This document shows, piece by piece, positions 6,303-13,140 of a stretch of DNA of 22,495 nucleotides. The DNA is from a virus. A program made the translations under genes and the position numbers. The first letter of the stretch is position 1. Every line of letters begins with the position of its first letter. The stretch lies in IMG/VR virus record IMGVR_UViG_3300033141_002315, positions 1 to 22,495 of that record; one strand, given 5' to 3'. The notes under the pieces are model-generated. The model saw only the letters and a list, made by a program, of their open reading frames with translations, did not search any database and had not been told where the DNA came from.

Positions 6303-6936
6303 CACTCAGCCCGCAGCTTTCACTGCGGAGTGGACTGTCATTTGACTCTTGGAAGCTAGCTTCCAACGGAGCCCGTGGTCTTCAGTCTCTGACACGCCTC
6401 GATGGTTGAGAGCACGCAATTTATCCAGAATTTGCAGTTCAGCTTCACTGTACTGCTGGCCTTTGGCGGCCTGCGAATTGCCTCGACTTTCCACAAAGTC
6501 CAGTACAAGCTGAGCCTGCGCCAACTTGCCGACCAGGTAAGGCTTCACGGCCTCCAGCACTTTCTTGCATTTGCTAAGACCGCTGACCGTAACCCAAAAG
6601 CAAGTCTTCTTGCGCTTAGCAGGAGACTGTACCTTAACATAGGGGTTCACGCCGAGCCGACGCATGATTGTCATAGTAGCGTCAACAATCGCCCGGTCCG
6701 TGTTGGTTACAATCACCTTGGGGCTCAGACCCATCATGCCGTTCAGGCGACGATTGCCCGATCTTTCTAAGGTGATCGTCCCTTCCCCATCAATCAATCC
6801 TGCCAAGTATGCCATCTCAACCTCTTGCATATGCGGGTTACCCATTGTTACATCCATCGAACTGTTCCATCAGTAGGGGCCGATGACTTTAGGGCTTTCC
6901 TGCAACTACCACGTAAAAGGGCAATCAATTCAGTTT
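6303..6936 (-). ncRNA. Group I self-splicing intron in the capsid gene
   Basis: Read on the minus strand, the 5' exon ends GGGGT and pairs with the guide GCCCT (U-G wobble at the splice site), forming P1. The three bases before the guide (ATT) pair with the first three of exon 2 (AAT), forming P10. The core follows: CGTGGT pairs with ACCACG (P3). The P4 segment is GCAGGAAAGCCCTAAAG (about 6882-6908) and the Q-like segment is ACAATGGGTAACCCGC. GACTG pairs with CAGTC (P7; R about 6368-6395, S about 6325-6341). P8 is the perfect palindrome TTGGAAGCTAGCTTCCAA (6349-6366) and P9 is CCGCAG/CTGCGG (6311-6328). The intron ends in G at 6303, as required. The endonuclease gene sits between Q and R, in the P6 region. 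Exact length under this reading is 634 nt. Confidence 0.88.
6306..6815 (-). CDS. LAGLIDADG homing endonuclease encoded in the intron
   Basis: The protein opens MAYLAGLIDGEGTITLERSG, with the LAGLIDGEG helix that forms the dimer interface and carries the catalytic acidic residue. Only one such motif is present, so it should act as a homodimer. Its role is to cut intron-free capsid genes and drive spread of the intron. I prefer the ATG at 6815 because AAGAGG lies five bases upstream; ATGs at 6857, 6845 and 6830 are in frame but fall in or next to the intron core. The last 30 or so residues (from VSETEDHGL) are encoded by the intron's R, P8, S and P9 segments, so that tail is dictated by RNA structure. 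Length is 169 residues from this start (183 from 6857). The enzyme looks intact. Confidence 0.85.
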   Translation of the reverse strand: MAYLAGLIDGEGTITLERSGNRRLNGMMGLSPKVIVTNTDRAIVDATMTIMRRLGVNPYVKVQSPAKRKKTCFWVTVSGLSKCKKVLEAVKPYLVGKLAQAQLVLDFVESRGNSQAAKGQQYSEAELQILDKLRALNHRGVSETEDHGLRWKLASKSQMTVHSAVKAAG

Positions 6937-7215
6937 ACCCCACTCATCAATAGTTCCCGTACCCTGACCAACCGTAAAGTTGGTCTCCGGCATGGTAGCC
7001 GTTTCAATCAACGTGGTACCCTGCGTAGCAAGGTTCCCGACTTTGTCAAAAAGCCAGGTGTCTCCACGATTTTTGCCAATGGCCTCTTTTACGTCCACAA
7101 AGCTGCGCAGTCTCCACTCCGGCTGCGCCACGTAGCGCAAGCGATCCGACAGATACGGAACCGCGCCGATGCCTGTGCCTCCAAGAGAGCCAACTGACCA
7201 TGTTTGTCCTGCCAT
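6937..7215 (-). CDS. Major capsid protein, exon 1 (N4gp56-type)
   Basis: This exon encodes residues 1-93, from MAGQTWSVGSLGGTGIG to GTGTIDEWG. The ATG at 7215 has a strong ribosome-binding site (AAAGGAGATG). Without splicing, translation would add only K-L-N and stop at 6925, giving a useless 96-residue fragment. With splicing, residues E-W-G join N-S-V-P-Y-T, matching the continuous E-x-G-x-x-x-P-Y/F-T region of N4gp56-type capsid proteins. The TTLIETATMPETNFTVGQ stretch corresponds to the family's extended segment before that point. It lies directly after the scaffold gene, the standard arrangement. Confidence 0.85.
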
Positions 7216-7231
7216 AATTCATCTCCTTTGG

Positions 7232-8194
7232 TTAAGTTGCTAGCCCATCACGTTTCGCTGCCTGTTGTCTCCGCAAAAAGATATAAGCTTCAAGGGGGTC
7301 TTCCGGCACTTCTTGCTTCTTCTCCTCTTCCTTCTCAGGAACCCGAGGAGACGAAACCTCTTGTGGCTTCATTACCCCTTCACTGATAACTTCCTGCGTT
7401 CTAACAGTAGCGTCTTTGGCACCAGAGGCGCGGGACTCCTTAACAACATTATTCGCGCTGTCCACATAAGCCTTTAGCCGTTCAACATAGAAATCGGCAA
7501 AGTCTTTGTGACTCCTAATCTTGCCTTCTTCTTTCGCACGAATGATATCGCGCTCAATAGCGGAATTGAAAACCCCTTCAAGATTCTTCAAATGGGGATT
7601 TTCTCGCTTAATCTCGTCGGTAAACTTCTGCATTCTGTGCTTGGCTTCAAGCATCTCGACTGTCTGCGCCATGATAGCTTGTGCCTCAGAAGCCCTCTTC
7701 TGAGCATTCAGCTCATCAATGCGCCGAGCCAGAGCACGATCACCTTCCTCGAACTTGCCTTCACGATAAAGTTCTACCCAACTCTCTTGCTTCTGCTCCT
7801 CGACCGGCTGTGGAGCTTCAGGCTCATTAGAAGATGCTGCCGCTTTGAAGCGGGCAATCTCCTCCTGCTGTGCCTTGATCAAAGCCTCCACTTCAGCCAA
7901 CTTCCGAGCAATTTCCTCCTCACTACGCGGACCAGTCGAACCCTCGCTAGCCTCCGGGGCCTCCTTCGCGGACATCTCCTGGTCCCTGTCAATCACAGAC
8001 TCTTCCTGTGGAGCCGAGGATTCCTCTTCCTTAGCTCCCTCTGTGCTCACAACAGGCGAGTCTGCCTGACTCCCGTAGTACTTCTCATAAATCTTTTCGC
8101 GGGCGGTCTTCTCTTCCACGCCGCTGTTTTCCGGTTCCGTAACCGGTGCTTCTTCAGTGCTCTCTTCGTTTTTGGTGATATCGTTGTCTGGCAT
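7232..8194 (-). CDS. Capsid scaffolding protein
   Basis: This 320-residue protein is highly charged and Glu/Lys/Ala-rich, with no hydrophobic core or Cys. The first 90 residues are acidic and probably disordered. Residues about 92-125 (EEEIARKLAEVEALIKAQQE) and 150-250 have heptad-like patterns of a coiled coil. A final short basic-acidic helix (DPLEAYIFLRRQQAAKRDG) would bind the inner face of the capsid subunit. These are the usual marks of a phage scaffold, and the gene sits immediately upstream of the major capsid gene (16-base gap). The protein should direct head assembly and then be lost. It has GAGG seven bases before its ATG and a TATAAT further upstream. No protease domain is fused to it. 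Confidence 0.8.
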   Translation of the reverse strand: MPDNDITKNEESTEEAPVTEPENSGVEEKTAREKIYEKYYGSQADSPVVSTEGAKEEESSAPQEESVIDRDQEMSAKEAPEASEGSTGPRSEEEIARKLAEVEALIKAQQEEIARFKAAASSNEPEAPQPVEEQKQESWVELYREGKFEEGDRALARRIDELNAQKRASEAQAIMAQTVEMLEAKHRMQKFTDEIKRENPHLKNLEGVFNSAIERDIIRAKEEGKIRSHKDFADFYVERLKAYVDSANNVVKESRASGAKDATVRTQEVISEGVMKPQEVSSPRVPEKEEEKKQEVPEDPLEAYIFLRRQQAAKRDGLAT

Positions 8195-8208
8195 AATGTT
8201 ACCTCTAT

Positions 8209-8214
8209 ATTATA
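8209..8214 (-). promoter_or_regulatory. Candidate -10 (TATAAT) before the scaffold and capsid genes
   Basis: The minus strand reads GTATAATATAGAGGTAACATT then ATG. The TATAAT is exact, but no recognisable -35 is present at 16-18 bases. The spacing TATAAT-7-TAACATT-ATG is the same as that before the small basic gene at 9535. Moderate to low confidence that it is an active promoter. Confidence 0.3.
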
Positions 8215-8544
8215 CTATCTGGGCTTCTCCTGCGTACTTAGCTTACCAAAGGCATTAAGCTCCTCAAAAGCCGTAGCTCCATCCCGAAGGATATTCTCAA
8301 TCAGCTTAATGACCTCGGTAATACCTTGAATTCTAGCAGCCACTTGCTCCTTCGTAGCTCCTGTAGTCACCTGCAGACCCGAGCTCAGCACAAGTTGCGG
8401 GAGCAAAGTCCTAAGCTCATTCACCTTGGCCTCCAGCCTGGGCTTGATTACATCCACCCAGCCAGCGTGCTCCAGCAAGTTAGTGACAAGATCAGCGTCT
8501 GCAATAGCTTTCTTCTGCCTCTCAACCCTTGTCTGCTTAATCAT
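8215..8544 (-). CDS. Small helical protein of unknown function
   Basis: This 109-residue protein (MIKQTRVERQKKAIADADLV at the start) is predicted to be almost entirely helical, with alternating charged and hydrophobic residues (GITEVIKLIENILRDGATAF) and no Cys or membrane segment. It overlaps the upstream membrane-protein gene by four bases (ATGA) and precedes the scaffold gene. Its place suggests a minor head or morphogenesis protein. Nothing in the sequence names a function. Confidence 0.6.
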   Translation of the reverse strand: MIKQTRVERQKKAIADADLVTNLLEHAGWVDVIKPRLEAKVNELRTLLPQLVLSSGLQVTTGATKEQVAARIQGITEVIKLIENILRDGATAFEELNAFGKLSTQEKPR

Positions 8545-8750
8545 TTCTTACGAGGACTTGGAGCCTGATGTGCAAGGTTCGTGACCACGGCAATACCGAC
8601 AACAGTAGCCGCCATCACGACCATCTGGACAATCCGCCCCACTTCCGTCTGGAACTCCATCTGGGAAATCCAGTACAAAACAACCCCAAGTGTCGTGTTC
8701 ATCCCGACTGTCTTGCCGGGAGACAATACCTTAAGAAGCTTATCCATCAT
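8541..8750 (-). CDS. Small membrane protein, possible holin
   Basis: This 69-residue protein has a short N-terminal amphipathic stretch (MMDKLLKVLSPGK), a first moderately hydrophobic segment (NTTLGVVLYWISQM, about 19-32), and a clear membrane segment (IVQMVVMAATVVGIAVVTNLA, about 40-60). It ends in a basic tail (SPRKK). Size, two likely membrane segments and charged C-terminus fit a class II-like holin, which makes the membrane hole at lysis. No endolysin is recognisable beside it, so this remains a guess. The start has GGAGG five bases before the ATGATG, and its upstream neighbour's TAA lies directly before it. Confidence 0.55.
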   Translation of the reverse strand: MMDKLLKVLSPGKTVGMNTTLGVVLYWISQMEFQTEVGRIVQMVVMAATVVGIAVVTNLAHQAPSPRKK

Positions 8751-9368
8751 TTATTCCTCCTTTTCCGAGGCCGGTCGAAACTCTAGAACCCCGCTGCCAA
8801 ACACCCCCCACCCCCTGTAGTTGGCGGGGACGAAACGGTACTTGATGGTGAATGTTGGTTCAATGTGGATTTTGTAGCCGGTGTCATTGAGCCAGACTGC
8901 GACTTTCACGATGATTTTGTTGTCGGCAGGCAGAGTACGCCTGATGTGACGGTTGAAAGAAGCGCGTCTGGGCTCCTGGGCTACCGCGTCCTGAATGTAG
9001 ATCAGAGTGTTGTCGGAAGCTGGGAAAGCACGGGTTGAGCCTTCAGGCTCAGTCGTCTGTAGCCCAAACAGCACTCCGGCAAAACGGCCTGGCTCCACAA
9101 TTGCCGGGCCAAGGCCCCCTGTAGTCGGCCATGCCACTAAGTCACCTGAGACCTCAAGAATCTCCACTCGGGTGTTTGGCAGCGGGGTGAATTGTAGCGT
9201 CCATGTCTGAGCCTTGGCCATGCCCCACGTAGAGGGGCGTGTATCTGGGTCGCCTTCAAGGTTTGTCGAGAAGTTGGCGGTAACCAAGCAAGGCTTGAGC
9301 GTTGGTTCACAGGCCAGGCTGGTGGCCGCAAAGATTGTTGCGATACATGCTAGTTTGGCGAGTTGCAT
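8751..9368 (-). CDS. Exported protein of unknown function (signal peptide, beta-rich)
   Basis: The protein has 205 residues. MQLAKLACIATIFAATSLAC is a signal peptide with a short basic region, a hydrophobic core and a small-residue cleavage site. The Cys21 after S-L-A could be lipidated, but the match to a lipobox is poor. The mature part alternates short strands (TWTLQFTPLPNTRVEILEV, IIVKVAVWLNDTGYKIHIEP) and looks like a beta-sandwich. I do not recognise the family. It overlaps the preceding small basic gene (TAATG). Two inverted copies of a 19-base repeat lie near its two ends, encoding TPLPNTR and GVFGSGV. Confidence 0.6.
   Translation of the reverse strand: MQLAKLACIATIFAATSLACEPTLKPCLVTANFSTNLEGDPDTRPSTWGMAKAQTWTLQFTPLPNTRVEILEVSGDLVAWPTTGGLGPAIVEPGRFAGVLFGLQTTEPEGSTRAFPASDNTLIYIQDAVAQEPRRASFNRHIRRTLPADNKIIVKVAVWLNDTGYKIHIEPTFTIKYRFVPANYRGWGVFGSGVLEFRPASEKEE
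8786..8806 (+). repeat. Dispersed repeat copy 3 (ACCCCGCTGCCAAAC core), plus orientation
   Basis: The 15-base core ACCCCGCTGCCAAAC lies at 8788-8802. It extends to 21 identical bases (GA before, ACCC after) shared with the copy at 4173-4193. It is inverted relative to the copy at 9170-9188. Confidence 0.8.
9170..9188 (-). repeat. Dispersed repeat copy 4, minus orientation
   Basis: Reads ACCCCGCTGCCAAACACCC on the minus strand. It is identical over 19 bases to copies 2 and 3. With copy 3 it forms an inverted pair about 386 bp apart, centre to centre. Confidence 0.8.
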
Positions 9369-9535
9369 TACTTCTTCTTTTTTGTGTGCTTCTTACGCTT
9401 GGGCTTCCAACCTGTCTTGCGAAGAGTTCCGTAAACGTAGCGGTCCTCGGCTTCTTTACGGGTTTCGCCTTTTCTTCGGCGAAGCTTCATGTGCTTCACC
9501 TGTCGTCGTAGTTTTCTTTCCAGTTCTTTTGGCAT
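9368..9535 (-). CDS. Small, very basic conserved phage protein
   Basis: This 55-residue protein (MPKELERKLRRQVKHMKLRR at the start) is about 45% Lys plus Arg. It contains YVYGTLRKTGWKPK, a segment that recurs in short basic proteins of many phages. Such proteins are thought to bind DNA or fold on binding; their function is not known to me. The gene follows a good TATAAT and has GAGG seven bases before its ATG. Its TAA overlaps the next gene's ATG, so the exported protein downstream probably depends on its translation. It is short but well supported by motif and context. Confidence 0.7.
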   Translation of the reverse strand: MPKELERKLRRQVKHMKLRRRKGETRKEAEDRYVYGTLRKTGWKPKRKKHTKKKK

Positions 9536-9549
9536 AGTCTTGCCTCTCT

Positions 9550-9577
9550 ATTATACCTAACTTTCGCTTTGTTTGAA
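9550..9577 (-). promoter_or_regulatory. Candidate promoter (TTCAAA-16-TATAAT)
   Basis: The minus strand has TTCAAA at 9577-9572, a 16-base spacer and TATAAT at 9555-9550, in the gap after the 87-residue gene. The -10 is exact and the -35 matches four of six bases. It would drive the small basic gene and what follows, possibly through to the head genes. Confidence 0.5.
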
Positions 9578-9596
9578 TTCACTAGTCAGGACCCTG

Positions 9597-9860
9597 TCAT
9601 ATCTCGCCCTTGGCGTACAGTTCCTCGAAGCGCTCCACAAACTGCCGATATTCCTCGTCGTAATTTGGCGGCGGTTTCAGCCCGCGATCCCTTGAAACCT
9701 TTGCTGCGATCTTCACAAGATCCAGAACAATCGGATCATTCGGGACAACCCAGCCCGGCGGCTTCTTCTCGCATCGTAGCGACAGCATGTCCAGATGCTG
9801 CGCTAGGTCCTTCCAGTTCCACGGCAGGGCGTCAACCAGTTGCTGGAGTTTGGCGTTCAT
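9597..9860 (-). CDS. Small hypothetical protein
   Basis: This 87-residue protein is helical and rich in Trp, Pro and charged residues (MNAKLQQLVDALPWNWKDLA, then KPPPNYDEEYRQFVERFEEL). An in-frame stop lies close upstream of the ATG at 9860, so the start is fixed, but no clear Shine-Dalgarno is present. It has no signal peptide, membrane segment or known motif. It could be a small regulatory or assembly protein. Confidence 0.5.
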   Translation of the reverse strand: MNAKLQQLVDALPWNWKDLAQHLDMLSLRCEKKPPGWVVPNDPIVLDLVKIAAKVSRDRGLKPPPNYDEEYRQFVERFEELYAKGEI

Positions 9861-9898
9861 TGGACAGTATCAAAGGATTGCTTGTGCTAAGCTGACGC

Positions 9899-10078
9899 TC
9901 AACCCATGCATTTGCCTCTGACTCCTTTGAGAAAGGCTTCTGCCTGGTTTAGTAGTTGTTTTGTTTCGGGGTCTTTGTGCTGTTGTCGAGCGAACTCGTC
10001 ACACAGTGCTTCAATGAGGGAGACTGCGTATCGTGAAGGCGTTAAAGGTACGGAGCAGCCGCAGCTTGGACAAGTCAT
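9899..10078 (-). CDS. Small zinc-ribbon-like protein
   Basis: This 59-residue protein begins MTCPSCGCSVPLTPSRYAVS. The C-x-x-C-x-C cluster at its start could bind zinc, with Cys26 and Cys57 as further candidates. The rest is one or two helices (ALCDEFARQQHKDPETKQLL). I choose the ATG at 10078 because GGAGG lies eight bases before it. A longer same-frame reading back to 10666 is an off-frame extension through the neighbouring gene and is rejected. Function unknown. Confidence 0.55.
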   Translation of the reverse strand: MTCPSCGCSVPLTPSRYAVSLIEALCDEFARQQHKDPETKQLLNQAEAFLKGVRGKCMG

Positions 10079-10128
10079 TGCTTCTGCCTCCAAAGTGTCA
10101 CGTGGAAACAGTTGGCTAGTAAGAAACC

Positions 10129-10707
10129 TCACTCCGGGGCCTCCACCGGCTTCAGCCCCTTCGGCAGCTTCCTCACAAATCGCACATTGCCGCTGGCCTG
10201 GTCTAGCTCCCAAAACGCCTTGAGAAATCGCCGGTCGCGCCGCCCATCCCTGAAAGCCGGGGCGCAAAGCTGTTTGGCCGCTTCGATCAATGCTTTGCCG
10301 CGCACCAGGAGAATTCTGTCTCCGCCGCTCTCGCTGACGATGTTGCCCTCGGCGTCCAGGACAACCTTGTGTGGCGTGGCAAACGTCGGATGACTGAACG
10401 CTGCCACAAGTCGCCCTTGAGGATCGCGGAAGAGCGCCGGTGTCCCGAAAGCCAGTCCTCGCCCGGCTGCACAATAGCGCCGCAGTTGCCGAAGTCTCGT
10501 GGCAAGCTCCGTGGCGTCTGTCGGCCTGCGATAGGCGGTCCAGGCGCTGTCGGTTACCGGGGCTTCTAGAGGCTTCAATTCCTGCCCATGCAGTGTAGCA
10601 GCGGCCAAAACGATGACGAACAGCAGAGTAATCCAAGACGCCGCTACCATGAACAGTTCGCACCAATGTCTATCGTTTCGTTCAAGTTCGATCATTGCAT
10701 TACTCAT
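10129..10707 (-). CDS. Membrane-anchored or exported protein of unknown function
   Basis: I start this 192-residue protein at the ATG at 10707 ([20 protein letters not shown]), which overlaps the upstream stop as ATGAGTAA. A 19-residue hydrophobic stretch ([19 protein letters not shown], about 23-42) ends in G-Q-E, consistent with either an uncleaved anchor or a signal peptide. The outer part is Arg/Ala-rich and seems globular ([40 protein letters not shown]). The motif LKPxEAP appears just after the anchor (LKPLEAP) and again at the very C-terminus (LKPVEAP). No family is recognised. Its base composition looks more GC-rich than the head genes. Confidence 0.6.
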   Translation of the reverse strand: MSNAMIELERNDRHWCELFMVAASWITLLFVIVLAAATLHGQELKPLEAPVTDSAWTAYRRPTDATELATRLRQLRRYCAAGRGLAFGTPALFRDPQGRLVAAFSHPTFATPHKVVLDAEGNIVSESGGDRILLVRGKALIEAAKQLCAPAFRDGRRDRRFLKAFWELDQASGNVRFVRKLPKGLKPVEAPE

Positions 10708-10936
10708 AATGGTACGCAGTGTAACGGCTTGGTATCTCAACCTTCTCGTAAGTTTGCTGGAAAATGTCGTCCTTGCATGGGTACTGCTCGCCCTTAACGC
10801 CAGTGATGATCCAATCGCCCGGCTCGGCAACCATGTCCCCTTCCAGCGTGCGGATCACGGTTCGCTCTGTGCAGCGCCGCGCCCGGACGATCACTGGCTT
10901 CTTACGATAGAGATCATCCTTGTTGTTTTCTTTCAT
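10700..10936 (-). CDS. Conserved small phage protein ([12 protein letters not shown] type)
   Basis: This 78-residue protein contains [10 protein letters not shown] and then [20 protein letters not shown], followed by FQQTYEKV. This arrangement (K-P-V-x-V, G-D-W-I-x-T-G-V-K-G-E, Y-P-C-K-x-D-I-F-x-x-T-Y) is widespread in phage genomes and prophages, always as a short protein without known function. The start has GGAGG eight bases before it and overlaps the upstream stop (ATGA). Confidence 0.75.
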   Translation of the reverse strand: MKENNKDDLYRKKPVIVRARRCTERTVIRTLEGDMVAEPGDWIITGVKGEQYPCKDDIFQQTYEKVEIPSRYTAYHYE

Positions 10937-11148
10937 CTCTCACCTCCGTGTAGCAGAAGCCTCCGCCGCATCTGCTGAGTGATTTGTTGGATTCTGTCTG
11001 GCGACAAGGCCTCAGCACACGTCAAGACAACGGCCTCGTGGCAGACCTCCACGTCCACTGGCTCATAGCGCATTCTAGGACGCCGATCCGGAACGAACGC
11101 CAGCAGCATCAAGATGAACGCCAATGCAACCTTATCGAAGTTCGTCAT
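10933..11148 (-). CDS. Small single-membrane-segment protein
   Basis: I start this at the ATG at 11148, which overlaps the fibre gene's stop (ATGA); a longer version from 11208 would run inside the fibre gene. The 71 residues begin [20 protein letters not shown], a hydrophobic N-terminal helix followed by D-R-R-P-R. Two Cys (36 and 44) lie in the outer part, and the C-terminus is an amphipathic basic helix ([17 protein letters not shown]). Size and layout resemble small inner-membrane lysis accessories (spanin-like), but that is only a possibility. Confidence 0.5.
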   Translation of the reverse strand: MTNFDKVALAFILMLLAFVPDRRPRMRYEPVDVEVCHEAVVLTCAEALSPDRIQQITQQMRRRLLLHGGER

Positions 11149-13130
11149 TGCACCTCTCTCCAAACCGGCACCAGCCCCAGCTTCCTCGGTAGCATCGCCA
11201 ATGCCCAAGTGCCGTCAGGTTGCCAAGGCACGAGGAGCTTGGCGTGCAACGGCGGCGACTGGCAGTGCGATTCCCAGCCGCTCACGCAAATGCTCCTGTA
11301 GTCCCAGTAGAGCCGCGCAATGCTGCGGTAGGCTCGCCGGATCTCGGCGGCGCTGACTGGGCGGGAGTAGATGGCGATGAGGGCTTGATCCATATGACCG
11401 TAGTAGTCGCCAGCACGACCAAGCCAAGGCTGACTTTTGGATAATTGAGAGTCAGCACTATAAGCCGTGTCAACAGTCAAGGCCGTACCGTCAAGGTAGA
11501 AAGCGGACTCTTCTATATCCGTCTGTCCACTACCAGGAACTGTGACAGCTAAGACGTGCCAGGTTTCGGTCTCGATAGTCTCGGCAAAATAGCAATAGTT
11601 TTCGCTATTGAGATAGATTAGTGGCTTGCTCTGATTGCCCCAGTCGTCTGGCGACCTTGCGTAGACCGCCGGGCGTGAATCTGTAGCAGACCAACTAATC
11701 ACAGGCTCACCATCTGTAGCGTCATGCATCCGTAGTACAGCAATGACGGTAAAAGCATCCGGCTTCAATGCGGACTCATCAGGCAAGGCAACATAATCAT
11801 CCACCCCATCAAACGTCGCCCCCTGCACCAGACTCTCCTCGGCCGGGTTGGTGTAGGCGGTTGCGGTGGAGCCGGTTTCGAGTTGAGCGCCCCACACGTA
11901 GACAGTATCGACCGACTCAACCCTATCCGGAAGAACAATACGTATGCCATTACCGTCAACCGCGTCCTGAACCGTCAGTGTCCTGCGCACCCACTCGGGC
12001 TCCAAGGAATAATAGCCTGTGTTGCCATAGCTGGTGTAATCTCCACCAGCCTCCGTTGCTGTGACCCTAACTGACCCGCTGCCCTTATCCCACCATGACA
12101 ACGTATAGGTCAGACCCTCGGTAGATGGATTATACGTTTGGACAAACCACGATCCATCGGCATCACCGACAAGCTGGTCTGCCGTCATGGTCCCATTTGG
12201 TGCCAATGCGGCATCGGCATTTACGGAGCCTCCTCCAGAAGCACCCCAGGCATCATGTGTCCAATCGTCCGTGCTCCCCGCTGCCAGGAGGTTCCTGCTG
12301 CTCGGCGTCAACTCCGGGTCGTTGGTGTCCTCGGCCTCACTGGAGCCTCGGACGGCGTCGAATCCGTTGCCAGACCAGTCATGGAAGGTTTGCTGGGCTT
12401 CGGTTTTTTGGTAGAGGGCGGCGCACTCGGCGGCTGTGTGGGAGCCGGGGATAAGCATAGCGCCCCAAACATATACACCAGAAGCGCCATCGCCTGTGTA
12501 CGGTGTGCCTTCGTCTCCTGTAGCCAGATACAGATACCAATATTCGGCTCCTGAGTATACGCGCGTTGTAAGGGCACAACGATACCATCCATTTCCCAAT
12601 GTGGTAATAGATGCACTCGAACCCGCTGTCACAGTTCCCAGTGTGCCGCTGTTCACATCAAAATAGGCATAGGCGTACCCGTGCCCAGGCATGTAACAGT
12701 GCAACTTGACCCAGTTTCGCCCAGCGGGTCGAATACAAACGCTATACGTGTAAATACCCCCTGGAACGTCTCGCTCCTGATTGATAATATGGTTCTCGTT
12801 CTCGACATTATCGACTATCAGATCCGCTGTTGTCGAACCATCTGGCGCAGCCACAACATCGGCAGAGACCGAGGCTCTAACGGCTATCCAGTCTTTGTCA
12901 AACGCCTCCGACCACCGCAGCAAATTCCACCCCACCCAAAACCACCGCGCACCGGGCACCAGCGAGCCGTCAGGGCCGAAGGTGTAGAGGGCGGCAGGGT
13001 TAGCAGGGAGGCCAAGAGCTGTTGCGAGGCCCCGTCCGTGGCGGGTAGGAGGCTCGAAGCTTCGGTGAATTTGGGCTGTCAGACCCCAAGTCAGTGCTGC
13101 CAGGGTAAGTAGAAGAAGAAACCGTTTCAT
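11145..13130 (-). CDS. Lectin-like tail fibre / exported adhesin with nested carbohydrate-binding-type modules
   Basis: The protein has 661 residues. MKRFLLLLTLAALTWGLTAQ is a classic cleavable signal peptide. Residues about 68-230 and 280-425 are two related beta-sandwich modules: N-L-L near the start, Y-T-Y/L-S in the middle, G-W/E-W-x-R, and V-Y-V-W-G-A-M/Q-L at the end. Residues about 435-600 form a concanavalin/LamG-like domain (GATFDGVDDYVALPDESALK to IAIYSRPVSAAEIRRAYRS). The linker DWSGNGFDAV...DTNDPEL normally runs straight into F-D-G-V-D-D-Y, so module 2 appears inserted into the lectin domain. The final 60 residues are unique. The protein should bind a glycan, either as a tail fibre or as a secreted protein. 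The start has AAGGAG upstream. Confidence 0.7.
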   Translation of the reverse strand: MKRFLLLLTLAALTWGLTAQIHRSFEPPTRHGRGLATALGLPANPAALYTFGPDGSLVPGARWFWVGWNLLRWSEAFDKDWIAVRASVSADVVAAPDGSTTADLIVDNVENENHIINQERDVPGGIYTYSVCIRPAGRNWVKLHCYMPGHGYAYAYFDVNSGTLGTVTAGSSASITTLGNGWYRCALTTRVYSGAEYWYLYLATGDEGTPYTGDGASGVYVWGAMLIPGSHTAAECAALYQKTEAQQTFHDWSGNGFDAVRGSSEAEDTNDPELTPSSRNLLAAGSTDDWTHDAWGASGGGSVNADAALAPNGTMTADQLVGDADGSWFVQTYNPSTEGLTYTLSWWDKGSGSVRVTATEAGGDYTSYGNTGYYSLEPEWVRRTLTVQDAVDGNGIRIVLPDRVESVDTVYVWGAQLETGSTATAYTNPAEESLVQGATFDGVDDYVALPDESALKPDAFTVIAVLRMHDATDGEPVISWSATDSRPAVYARSPDDWGNQSKPLIYLNSENYCYFAETIETETWHVLAVTVPGSGQTDIEESAFYLDGTALTVDTAYSADSQLSKSQPWLGRAGDYYGHMDQALIAIYSRPVSAAEIRRAYRSIARLYWDYRSICVSGWESHCQSPPLHAKLLVPWQPDGTWALAMLPRKLGLVPVWREVQ

Positions 13131-13140
13131 GGACTACTCC

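Noticed and set aside
6303-6305. GTG start for the downstream capsid part as a separate gene
   Set aside because: It lacks a ribosome-binding site and consists of the last three intron bases; splicing gives an intact family-length protein.
6303-6936. Intein instead of intron in the capsid gene
   Set aside because: A stop codon follows three codons after exon 1 and there are no intein splice motifs, while group I RNA pairings are clear.
7508-8329. A 273-codon Leu/Ser-rich plus-strand frame opposite the scaffold
   Set aside because: Leu/Arg/Phe-rich content is what the complement of Glu/Lys-rich codons produces; the scaffold frame is well supported.
9899-10666. A 255-codon minus-strand frame covering the zinc-ribbon gene and the 192-residue gene
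   Set aside because: The upstream part is Arg/Gly/Ser-rich off-frame sequence within a real gene; a GGAGG points to the internal ATG at 10078.
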